Below are positions 1 to 5,226 of a stretch of 5,366 nucleotides of DNA, piece by piece. The notes beneath the pieces were generated by a model. The model saw only the letters and a list, made by a program, of their open reading frames with translations. It was not told the DNA's origin and did not search any database. Origin of the DNA: Paludibacter sp. (GTDB lineage: Bacteria > Bacteroidota > Bacteroidia > Bacteroidales > Paludibacteraceae); NCBI GenBank assembly GCA_009787075.1, contig WRGS01000110.1:1-5366 (forward strand), given 5' to 3'. Within the stretch, counting starts at the first letter, position 1. Each line of letters opens with the position of its first letter. A program made the position numbers and the translations under genes.

Positions 1-49
1 GACTGAGAGTTGAACGAAAAACTTTTTTTCTTTCTAGTACTGCTTCCAT
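1..49 (-). CDS. possible N-terminus of an unidentified protein, cut by the left edge
   Basis: Reading leftward from an ATG at 49-47, sixteen codons are open to the window edge (MEAVLERKKVFRSTLS). This ATG is the first possible start in the frame, because an in-frame TAA lies only three codons upstream (58-56). A good Bacteroidetes -7 box (TATCTTTGC, 96-104) sits at the right distance to give a leader of about 40 nt. Codon content is plausible but far too short for family assignment, and I do not recognise the protein. It would be transcribed in the same direction as hisS and the GC-rich island. It could also be a chance open stretch; the promoter-like box is the main reason to list it. Confidence 0.4.
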   Translation of the reverse strand, partial: MEAVLERKKVFRSTLS

Positions 50-95
50 ATTTCTTTAATTATATTTAATAACCTAATTAATTTTCATTAAGAAC

Positions 96-104
96 GCAAA
101 GATA
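96..104 (-). promoter_or_regulatory. -7 promoter box (TATCTTTGC) for the leftmost minus-strand gene
   Basis: On the minus strand the sequence TATCTTTGC fits the Bacteroidetes -7 consensus TAnnTTTG, with the frequent trailing C. No TTTG or TTG lies at the ideal 19-bp distance. The nearest TTTG (131-134) is 26 bp upstream, so the -33 half is weak. It points toward the possible start codon at 49. Consensus boxes of this kind occur by chance in AT-rich DNA, so confidence is moderate. Confidence 0.4.
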
Positions 105-136
105 CAATTTTTATTTTAAACTTGCCATTTCAAATG

Positions 137-257
137 AATTTTAAATTTTGCCTCCACTTTCTCGGCTTCTCCGACAAGTTTCTGCGTGTCAGTTCTCGGT
201 ACGCGAAACACTGTTTCTAAGCACTGTCGCTCGCTTGCACCTAACTCATAAATACAC
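137..257 (-). other. GC-rich island of unknown nature downstream of hisS (candidate structured RNA, repeat or small coding remnant)
   Basis: Positions 151-240 are 53% G+C, while the flanks are strongly AT-rich. On the minus strand it follows a complete-looking promoter (258-289), so a transcript starting near 252 would run through it. It contains short inverted repeats: GAAAC-AGT-GTTTC, TCGG-AGAAG-CCGA and GCGT/ACGC around a 13-nt loop. The hexamer AGAAAC occurs twice. One minus-strand frame stays open (peptide segments GASERQCLETVFRVPRTDTQ and KLVGEAEKVEAKF), but its only upstream ATG (325) lies before the promoter. The ATG that follows the promoter (249-247) reads ATG AGT TAG. Coding is therefore doubtful. 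Composition, position and compact size resemble a dispersed intergenic repeat or a structured RNA. No second copy is visible in this window, so repetition is untested. Confidence 0.35.
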
Positions 258-289
258 GCAAATATACAACAAAATTCAACATTTACAAC
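258..289 (-). promoter_or_regulatory. promoter driving the GC-rich island (-33 GTTG, -7 TATATTTGC)
   Basis: On the minus strand GTTG (289-286) is followed after exactly 19 bp by TATATTTGC (266-258). Both halves fit the Bacteroidetes promoter (TTG at -33, TAnnTTTG at -7) at the preferred spacing. The predicted start is about 5 nt beyond the box, near 252, immediately upstream of the GC-rich island. It lies downstream of hisS and points away from it, so it could make a separate transcript. Confidence 0.5.
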
Positions 290-362
290 TTTTTTGAAAA
301 AATATTTATACATATACGATAACAATATGATTTTCGTTGTGCATTTTAGATATTTTACGTAT

Positions 363-378
363 ATTTTTGTCCAAAAAT
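363..378 (-). repeat. small inverted repeat overlapping the hisS stop codon
   Basis: ATTTTTG and CAAAAAT flank a 2-nt centre and overlap the last base of the hisS stop codon. It is an AT-rich 7-bp dyad not followed by a T-tract in the hisS direction, so it is a poor intrinsic terminator. It is listed because no better hisS terminator is visible before the next promoter at 289. Confidence 0.25.
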
Positions 379-1739
379 CACATCATTATTTTTACTACCA
401 GTTCTTCTTTTGTAACTAATTGCTGCTCACCTGTTTGCATATTCTTTAACATAACTTTATTTTGTTGCATTTCATTTTCTCCAACTATCGCCACAAACGG
501 AATTTGCTTGTTGTCGGCATAAGTCATTTGCTTTTTCATTTTTGCAGCATCGGGGAAAATTTCGGCATTCAATCCTGCTTTGCGCATAGAATCAGCCCAC
601 GAAAGCGCAAATTTTTGTTCCTGCACTCCAAAGCAGGCAAACAGTATTTTTGTTTGATTATCAGCAAATTGCGGGAAAAGATTCAGTTGATTTAAAACAT
701 CGTAAATTCTGTCTGCGCCAAAAGAAATTCCCACGCCGGACACGCCCTCAAGTCCGAAAATCCCAGTTAAATTGTCGTAACGTCCGCCGCCTGTGATGCT
801 GCCAATTTCCACATCGCGCGCCTTAACTTCAAAAATCGCTCCTGTGTAATAATTCAATCCGCGCGCAAGCGTCAAATCAAGTTCTACATTTGCAGTAAGT
901 TTCAGATTATCAAGCAAATCAAAAATAGTTTGAATTTCAGAAATTCCACACAAACCGATTTCGGAGTTTTGTAAAATTTTGCGCAAAGCCGCAAGTTTTT
1001 CCGCGTTTGCGCCTTTGAGCAACAAAATCGGTTTCAATTTTTCAATTGCCTGAATGTCAATGTTTTTAGCAAGTAATTCTTCATTAACTTTTTCCAAACC
1101 GATTTTATCCATTTTGTCGATTGCAACCGTAATATCAACAATTTTATCTTTTTCACCGATAATTTCAGCAATTCCGGAAAGAATTTTTCTATTGTTAATT
1201 TTAATTACAACATTAATTTTCAGACGTTTATAAACCTCGTCAATAATTTGAATTAATTCCGCTTCGTTCAGCAGCGAATTGCTGCCGACAACATCGACAT
1301 CGCACTGATAAAATTCGCGGTAACGCCCGCGCTGCGGACGGTCGGCACGCCAAACGGGCTGAATCTGAAAACGTTTGAACGGAAAAACAATTTCGTTTTG
1401 ATGTTGCACCACAAAACGCGCAAAAGGCACTGTCAAATCGTAACGCAAGCCTTTTTCGCTAATTTTATTGCTGATTTTCAATGAATTGCGTTGTGAAAAA
1501 TCTTCATCTGAAACATTTTCAATAAAATCGCCCGAATTTAAAATTCGGAACAGAAGTTTATCGCCTTCTTCGCCGTATTTGCCCATAAGCGTTGAAAGAT
1601 TTTCCATTGCAGGCGTTTCAATTTGCTGATAACCAAAGAGTTGAAAAACATGTTTTATTGTGTCGAAAATATAATTTCGCGCAGATGTTTCGCTTGGCGT
1701 AAAATCGCGCGTTCCTTTTGGAATTGTTGGTTTTTGCAT
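378..1739 (-). CDS. hisS: histidyl-tRNA synthetase
   Basis: Class II aminoacyl-tRNA synthetase that charges tRNA-His with histidine in the cytoplasm; normally essential. The 453-residue length is normal for the family. Visible in order: the N-terminal KGTRD signature (8-12); motif 1 with its conserved proline (P43 in IETPAM); the region YDLTVPFAR (100-108); motif 2, VWRADRPQRGRYREFYQCDVD split over 129-149 with its ATP-binding arginines; the histidine-specific HisA segment LARGLNYYTGAIFE (291-304); GGGRYDNL (317-324); and motif 3, GVGISFGADRI (335-345). A C-terminal anticodon-binding domain runs from about 364 to the end. No key residue is missing. The start at 1739 is supported by a -7 box 20 bp upstream and by the native-looking MQKPTIPKGTRDF terminus. 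It is divergent from the transporter gene. No strong terminator follows its stop. Confidence 0.98.
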   Translation of the reverse strand: MQKPTIPKGTRDFTPSETSARNYIFDTIKHVFQLFGYQQIETPAMENLSTLMGKYGEEGDKLLFRILNSGDFIENVSDEDFSQRNSLKISNKISEKGLRYDLTVPFARFVVQHQNEIVFPFKRFQIQPVWRADRPQRGRYREFYQCDVDVVGSNSLLNEAELIQIIDEVYKRLKINVVIKINNRKILSGIAEIIGEKDKIVDITVAIDKMDKIGLEKVNEELLAKNIDIQAIEKLKPILLLKGANAEKLAALRKILQNSEIGLCGISEIQTIFDLLDNLKLTANVELDLTLARGLNYYTGAIFEVKARDVEIGSITGGGRYDNLTGIFGLEGVSGVGISFGADRIYDVLNQLNLFPQFADNQTKILFACFGVQEQKFALSWADSMRKAGLNAEIFPDAAKMKKQMTYADNKQIPFVAIVGENEMQQNKVMLKNMQTGEQQLVTKEELVVKIMM

Positions 1740-1758
1740 AAAACTTTAAAATTAGAGC

Positions 1759-1767
1759 GCAAAATTA
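1759..1767 (-). promoter_or_regulatory. hisS -7 promoter box (TAATTTTGC)
   Basis: On the minus strand TAATTTTGC is an exact match to TAnnTTTG plus the common C, ending 19 nt before the hisS ATG. The predicted leader is only about 15 nt. No clear TTG is found at the -33 position (about 1787-1790), where the opposing promoter's -7 region lies. The same nine bases recur upstream of ribE. Confidence 0.6.
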
Positions 1768-1779
1768 CAAAAAAAATCG

Positions 1780-1787
1780 TACTTTTG
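1780..1787 (+). promoter_or_regulatory. transporter -7 promoter box (TACTTTTG)
   Basis: TACTTTTG is an exact match to the Bacteroidetes -7 consensus TAnnTTTG, 26 bp before the transporter start codon, giving a leader of about 20 nt. The expected -33 position (about 1757-1760) reads GCGC, not TTTG, because it falls in the opposing hisS -7 box. The box overlaps a small dyad, GTAC-TTTT-GTAC (1779-1790), which could be a protein-binding site or chance. Confidence 0.55.
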
Positions 1788-1813
1788 TACTCGGATTTTT
1801 TTTATTTTAAATA

Positions 1814-2710
1814 ATGTTAAAAAAAATAAAACCTTATATGATGCCAATCACAATGCTTGTGGGCGGCATTTTTTACAATTTTTTCTCATCTATTGGCTGG
1901 CTTATGCCGTATTTGATTTTTACAATGTTGTTTATCACTTTTTGCGGTGTTTCGGTTCGCCATATTCGATTTTCAAAAATGCACGTTTGGCTTGCGCTGA
2001 TTCAAATTACAGGCTGCGTGCTTGTTTATTTAATTGTTTCGCCTGTTCATCCTATTGTTGCTCAAGGACTTATGATTTGTCTGCTCACTCCGACCGCTAC
2101 TTCCGCGCCGGTTATTACAGGATTATTGGGTGGAAGCGTTGCCAGCGTGGTGGCTTACAGTTTGATTATTAATATTTTAGTGGCGGTTTTTGTTCCACTG
2201 TTTTTTCCGATGATTTATAATCATCTTGGAAACGATTTTGGTTTTTTGCCCGCTTTTTTTAACATTTTGAAACGCTTGGCGTTGATGATGCTTATGCCGA
2301 TGATTTTGGCGCAACTTTTCAGGCATTTTTTGCCAAAAATTAACAAAAATATTGTGCGTTATTCTAACATTTCGTTTTATTTATGGACGGCTGCATTGGC
2401 AATAGCCGCCGGACGATGCGTAGGATTTGTTTTGGCGCAAGATGCAACGAATTATAATGTTGAAATAATAATTGCAGCAGGTGCGTTGCTGATTTGCCTT
2501 TTTCAATTTTTTGCGGGCAGGGCAATCGGCGAAAAATATAACGATAAAATCGCAGGAGGACAATCACTTGGGCAAAAAAACACAATTCTCGGAATGTGGA
2601 TGTGTCAAATGTATCTTAATCCGATTTCTTCAATCGGACCGGGCGCGTATATTTTATGGCAAAATATTGTCAATTCGTATCAAGTTTGGCGCAATCGGAA
2701 GAATTTATGA
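1814..2710 (+). CDS. BASS-family (bile acid:sodium symporter-like) membrane transporter, substrate unknown
   Basis: A 298-residue, almost entirely hydrophobic inner-membrane protein with about nine or ten predicted membrane segments. Two stretches identify the bile acid:sodium symporter fold. One is CLLTPTATSAPVITGLLGG (89-107), which matches the family's discontinuous helix in the first half. The other is GGQSLGQKNTILG (248-260) followed by LNPISSIGPGAY (268-279), which matches the equivalent crossing helix in the second half. Family members move organic anions, often with sodium; bile acid itself is not implied here. Compared with characterised members, a Gln (Q250) appears near where a sodium-binding Glu is usual, so ion coupling may differ; this alignment was made by eye. 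The gene is monocistronic as far as visible, divergent from hisS, and followed by 200 bp of very AT-rich DNA. The start was chosen for its position behind a -7 box; no Shine-Dalgarno is seen. Confidence 0.85.
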   Translation: MLKKIKPYMMPITMLVGGIFYNFFSSIGWLMPYLIFTMLFITFCGVSVRHIRFSKMHVWLALIQITGCVLVYLIVSPVHPIVAQGLMICLLTPTATSAPVITGLLGGSVASVVAYSLIINILVAVFVPLFFPMIYNHLGNDFGFLPAFFNILKRLALMMLMPMILAQLFRHFLPKINKNIVRYSNISFYLWTAALAIAAGRCVGFVLAQDATNYNVEIIIAAGALLICLFQFFAGRAIGEKYNDKIAGGQSLGQKNTILGMWMCQMYLNPISSIGPGAYILWQNIVNSYQVWRNRKNL

Positions 2711-2910
2711 AACAAAAATAGTGTTTTTTTTATAAATTTGTTAGTTTTTGATTTTATTTTTGTTATTTTTTTATTGTTTTTTGATAAAACTGTATTTTTG
2801 TATTTCTTTGAAAATCAAATATTTAATGTTTATGTTTTAAAATTTATAAAAAAAATTATAATTATTTATCGAAAAAGTGTCAAATATATGTTATTTAACA
2901 TATATTTTTT
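2711..2910. other. very AT-rich intergenic stretch (12% G+C)
   Basis: By direct count 24 of 200 bases are G or C. It consists largely of T-runs, with a 62-codon open frame (2738-2926) rich in Phe, Ile, Tyr and Lys that I take as non-coding. A weak A5/T8 hairpin just after the transporter stop (2714-2731) could help termination. No promoter or conserved gene is visible until the palindrome at 2882. Confidence 0.7.
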
Positions 2911-2914
2911 TTTT
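2882..2914 (+). terminator. AT-rich palindromic hairpin followed by ten Ts; probable terminator
   Basis: A perfect 12-bp inverted repeat (AAATATATGTTA, then TT, then TAACATATATTT; 2882-2907) runs into an unbroken T-tract (2905-2914). The form is that of an intrinsic terminator, probably for the transporter transcript ending 170 bp upstream. The stem has only one G-C pair, so it would be weak as RNA. An alternative is a DNA-binding site. The last T bases form part of the next -33 element. Confidence 0.45.
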
Positions 2915-2942
2915 GCAGGAAAATAAAAAAGCAGTTACTTTG
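2912..2942 (+). promoter_or_regulatory. promoter of a predicted small RNA (-33 TTTG, -7 TTACTTTG)
   Basis: TTTG (2912-2915) is followed after exactly 19 bp by TTACTTTG and a C (2935-2943). The -7 box departs from TAnnTTTG at one position. Predicted start of transcription is about 2947. No gene start lies between it and the terminator at 3007-3044, so the expected product is a short non-coding RNA, or a long leader of ribE if termination is incomplete. Confidence 0.55.
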
Positions 2943-2946
2943 CAGC

Positions 2947-3045
2947 ATCATTTAGAAACACAACACAATCTTTTTTATACCTTATATAACTAATACCTAT
3001 AAAGACAAAAATGAGGAACTTTGTGAAAAGTTCCTCATTTTTTTG
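2947..3045 (+). ncRNA. predicted free-standing small RNA of about 100 nt
   Basis: The prediction rests on a promoter (2912-2942) and a strong intrinsic terminator (3007-3044) bracketing about 60 nt with no credible ORF. The 5' part (2947-2976) is A/C-rich and apparently unpaired. It is followed by two copies of ATACCT (2977-2982, 2993-2998), and a weak hairpin CTTATA/TATAAAG can form between them. The 3' end is the terminator stem. I do not recognise a known family; it lacks the long, bulged rod expected of 6S RNA and any FMN-riboswitch-like core. It could be a trans-acting regulator, or a leader that controls read-through into ribE, which also has its own promoter. Exact ends are estimates. 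Confidence 0.45.
3007..3044 (+). terminator. strong intrinsic terminator with 16-bp stem and GTGA loop
   Basis: The arm AAAAATGAGGAACTTT (3007-3022) pairs perfectly with 3027-3042 around a GTGA loop, which is a GNRA-type tetraloop in RNA. Seven Ts follow the core stem (3038-3044). The dyad resumes with GAC (3004-3006) and GTC (3045-3047). It ends the predicted small RNA. With A-runs on the left side it could also work on the minus strand, but no minus-strand gene ends here. Confidence 0.85.
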
Positions 3046-3073
3046 TCGTTTTTAAAAAAAACAGTAATTTTGC
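3042..3073 (+). promoter_or_regulatory. ribE promoter (-33 TTTG, 19 bp, -7 TAATTTTGC)
   Basis: TTTG at 3042-3045 and TAATTTTGC at 3065-3073 are exact matches to the Bacteroidetes consensus, with the ideal 19-bp spacer. Transcription should begin about 3077, leaving a leader of about 16 nt before the ribE ATG. The -33 element is the T-tract end of the upstream terminator. There is no room for a riboswitch between this start and the gene. Confidence 0.75.
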
Positions 3074-3092
3074 ACACTTAAAATTTTAAAAT

Positions 3093-3698
3093 ATGTTTTC
3101 TGGAATAGTAGAAGAAGCTGCAAAAGTTGTTGATATTCAAAAAGATAAAGGCAATGTTCATCTGAAAATGAAATGTTCGTTTGTCGATGAATTAAAAATC
3201 GATCAAAGTGTTTCGCATAATGGAGTTTGTTTGACGGTTGTTGCAAAAAATGCTGATAATTACACAGTTACAGCTATTGACGAAACGCTTGAACGTTCAA
3301 ATCTTGGCGATTTGCAAATCGGAAATCTTGTAAATTTGGAACGCAGTATGTTGCTCAACGGTCGCCTTGACGGGCATATTGTTCAGGGACACGTTGATAC
3401 AACCGCTATTTGCACCGATGTTGTGGAAGAAAACGGCAGTTGGCGATTTACTTTTGAATATGATTTTGACCAAATGATGGCGCAACGCGGTTATTTTACC
3501 GTTGATAAAGGTTCGGTTACGGTTAATGGAGTGAGTTTAACTGTTTGTAATCCAACGAATAACACTTTTGAAGTGGCAATCATTCCTTACACTTTTGAGA
3601 ATACGAATTTTTGCCAAATCAAAAAAGGAACGCGCGTAAATATTGAGTTTGATATTATTGGAAAATATATAAGCAGACTTGCGGCTTTAACTGATTAA
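3093..3698 (+). CDS. ribE: riboflavin synthase, alpha chain
   Basis: Catalyses the final step of riboflavin synthesis, dismutation of two 6,7-dimethyl-8-ribityllumazine molecules to riboflavin and a pyrimidinedione, as a cytoplasmic homotrimer. The 201-residue length is typical. The N-terminus MFSGIVEE is the family hallmark, with the catalytically important Phe2. Two lumazine-binding domains (about 1-96 and 97-201) show as an internal repeat: SVSHNGVCLTVV (39-50, with the active-site-region Cys46) and SVTVNGVSLTVC (141-152). Other signatures are LERSMLLNGRLDGHIVQGH (82-100) and NIEFDIIGKYISR (183-195). The start is fixed by the MFSG terminus and the promoter just upstream. Other rib genes are absent from the window, so it is an isolated pathway gene. 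The symbol follows Bacillus usage; the E. coli name is ribC. asnS follows after 47 bp. Confidence 0.97.
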   Translation: MFSGIVEEAAKVVDIQKDKGNVHLKMKCSFVDELKIDQSVSHNGVCLTVVAKNADNYTVTAIDETLERSNLGDLQIGNLVNLERSMLLNGRLDGHIVQGHVDTTAICTDVVEENGSWRFTFEYDFDQMMAQRGYFTVDKGSVTVNGVSLTVCNPTNNTFEVAIIPYTFENTNFCQIKKGTRVNIEFDIIGKYISRLAALTD

Positions 3699-3713
3699 TA
3701 TTTCATAACTTAA

Positions 3714-3730
3714 AAATTCAAATTGAATTT
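3714..3730. repeat. 17-bp perfect palindrome between ribE and asnS
   Basis: AAATTCAA, a central A, then TTGAATTT form an 8+8 dyad lying 16 bp upstream of the asnS start codon. With a single-base centre it suits a dimeric DNA-binding protein better than an RNA hairpin. The 47-bp gap has no convincing -7 box. It may be a chance palindrome in AT-rich sequence. Confidence 0.3.
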
Positions 3731-3745
3731 AGTGAAAATAAAAAT

Positions 3746-5143
3746 ATGATACGAACAAAAGTAATTGATGCAATAAAAAGTACAAATTTTGGAGAAAAAA
3801 TTTTGTTAAAGGGTTGGGTACGTACCAGACGCGGCAATAAAAACGTGAGTTTTGTTGCGCTGAACGATGGCTCGACAATTCACAACATTCAAATTGTGAT
3901 TGATAATGAAAAATTTGGCGAAGAATTTCTCAAACCGATTACAACAGGCGCGGCTATTGCCGTTGAGGGAATGTTGGTAGAAAGTCAAGGCAAAGGGCAA
4001 ACAGTTGAAGTTCAGGCAGATACAATAGAAATTTATGGTACAGCCGACCCTGAAACATATCCTTTGCAAAAGAAAGGACACACGCTCGAATTTTTGCGCG
4101 AAATTGCACATCTGCGCCCGCGTACAAATACTTTTGGCGCGATTTTTCGCATCGGGCATAATATGGAAATGGCAATTCATACTTTTTTCCACGAAAAAGG
4201 TTTTTTCTGTTTCCACACTCCGCTAATTACAGGCTCGGATTGCGAAGGCGCGGGACAAATGTTTCAAGTTACAACATTGAATCTCAACGATTTGCCAAAA
4301 GATAAAAGCGGTGCAGTTGATTATTCAACAGACTTTTTCGGCATGCCTGCGGCTTTGACAGTTTCGGGGCAACTCGAAGGCGAACTTGGCGCGATGGCTC
4401 TGGGAGGAATTTATACTTTTGGTCCTACTTTCCGCGCTGAAAATTCTAATACGCCGCGTCATTTGGCTGAATTTTGGATGATTGAGCCCGAAGTCGCTTT
4501 TATTGAAATTGCTGAAAATATGTCGCTTGCGCAGGAATTTATTCAATTTTGTGTGCGTTGGGCATTGGAAAAATGTACTGATGATTTGAATTTTCTTGCT
4601 CAAATGTATGATAATGAACTCATTGAGCGTCTGCATTTTGTGGTTGATAACGATTTTGTGCGCCTGACTTACACCGAAGGAATTGATATTTTGAAAAAAG
4701 CAATAGAAAACGGACGAAAATTTGATTATACTGTGGATTGGGGCGTAGATTTGCAAAGCGAACACGAGCGTTATTTGGTGGAAGAACATTTTAAAAAACC
4801 TGTGATTCTGACCGATTATCCAAAGGAAATTAAAAGTTTTTATATGAAGCAAAACGATGACGGCAAAACCGTTCGCGCAATGGACGTGCTTTTTCCGAAA
4901 ATCGGCGAAATTATCGGCGGCTCGCAGCGCGAAGAAGATTTTGAAAAACTTTCCCGCCGTGCAAAAGAAATGCACGTACCCGAAAAAGATATTTGGTGGT
5001 ATATGGATACGCGGCGGTTTGGCTCTGCGCCTCATTCGGGCTTTGGACTGGGCTTTGAGCGGTTGCTGCTTTTTGTTACGGGAATGACAAATATTCGCGA
5101 TGTGATACCATTTCCGAGAACGCCAAAAAATGCGGCGTTTTAG
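3746..5143 (+). CDS. asnS: asparaginyl-tRNA synthetase
   Basis: Class IIb aminoacyl-tRNA synthetase that attaches asparagine to tRNA-Asn in the cytoplasm. At 465 residues it matches bacterial family members. An N-terminal OB-fold anticodon-binding domain (about 1-100) contains GWVRTRRGNKNVSFVALNDG (23-42). YPLQKKGHTLEFLREIAHLR (105-124) is the characteristic linker. The catalytic core shows motif 1 with P159, motif 2 (FGPTFRAENSNTPRHLAEFW, 225-244), and motif 3 (GSAPHSGFGLGFERLL, 426-441) followed by RDVIPFPRTP (451-460). The linker and the NTPRHLAEFW form favour AsnRS over AspRS. No residue looks broken. Its presence implies direct charging of tRNA-Asn, not only the amidotransferase route. 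It probably shares the ribE transcript, as no clear promoter lies between them. Confidence 0.98.
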   Translation: MIRTKVIDAIKSTNFGEKILLKGWVRTRRGNKNVSFVALNDGSTIHNIQIVIDNEKFGEEFLKPITTGAAIAVEGMLVESQGKGQTVEVQADTIEIYGTADPETYPLQKKGHTLEFLREIAHLRPRTNTFGAIFRIGHNMEMAIHTFFHEKGFFCFHTPLITGSDCEGAGQMFQVTTLNLNDLPKDKSGAVDYSTDFFGMPAALTVSGQLEGELGAMALGGIYTFGPTFRAENSNTPRHLAEFWMIEPEVAFIEIAENMSLAQEFIQFCVRWALEKCTDDLNFLAQMYDNELIERLHFVVDNDFVRLTYTEGIDILKKAIENGRKFDYTVDWGVDLQSEHERYLVEEHFKKPVILTDYPKEIKSFYMKQNDDGKTVRAMDVLFPKIGEIIGGSQREEDFEKLSRRAKEMHVPEKDIWWYMDTRRFGSAPHSGFGLGFERLLLFVTGMTNIRDVIPFPRTPKNAAF

Positions 5144-5167
5144 AGAAAACATTGCTTGTAATAGAAA

Positions 5168-5197
5168 TTGACAGACAGGATATTAAATGTAAATTAT
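5168..5197 (+). promoter_or_regulatory. weak candidate promoter for the GNAT-like gene
   Basis: In the 83-bp gap after asnS, TTG (5168-5170) is followed after 19 bp by TAAATTAT (5190-5197), which keeps only TA and two Ts of the TAnnTTTG box. It is the best candidate in the gap but degenerate. No terminator hairpin was seen behind asnS, so read-through from asnS is equally possible. Confidence 0.2.
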
Positions 5198-5226
5198 TTA
5201 ATAAAAACTGAAATTTTACATAAACT

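Noticed and set aside
116..325. 69-codon minus-strand ORF covering the GC-rich island
   Set aside because: Its only start lies upstream of the good promoter at 258-289. The first third is AT-rich filler and the second part GC-rich, so it is not one coherent protein. The island is reported separately as an unknown element.
2738..2926. 62-codon open frame in the AT-rich gap
   Set aside because: Its Phe/Ile/Tyr/Lys-dominated content follows from 12% G+C DNA. It also runs through the palindromic terminator and the -33 element, and has no promoter of its own.
3011..3055. 14-codon ORF (MRNFVKSSSFFCRF) as a leader peptide of ribE
   Set aside because: It is formed by the terminator stem and T-tract themselves and would be translated only past the termination point. 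It carries no regulatory-looking codon run.
2947..3092. FMN riboswitch upstream of ribE
   Set aside because: None of the conserved G-rich RFN core segments are present, and the ribE promoter leaves a leader of only about 16 nt.
3806..4216. Minus-strand open frame of 136 codons inside asnS
   Set aside because: Same reason: antisense shadow of the OB-fold and motif 1 region, with scattered Cys and no domain.
4325..5152. Long minus-strand open frame (275 codons) antisense to asnS
   Set aside because: It lies wholly over asnS, which is unmistakable. The translation is rich in Lys, Phe, Ile, His and Arg without any recognisable domain, as expected for a shadow frame.
5168..5190. TTGACA-like sigma-70 type -35 element after asnS
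   Set aside because: TTGACA is present, but the promoters elsewhere in this window follow the Bacteroidetes type, where the enterobacterial -35/-10 pair is not used; only the TTG is counted.
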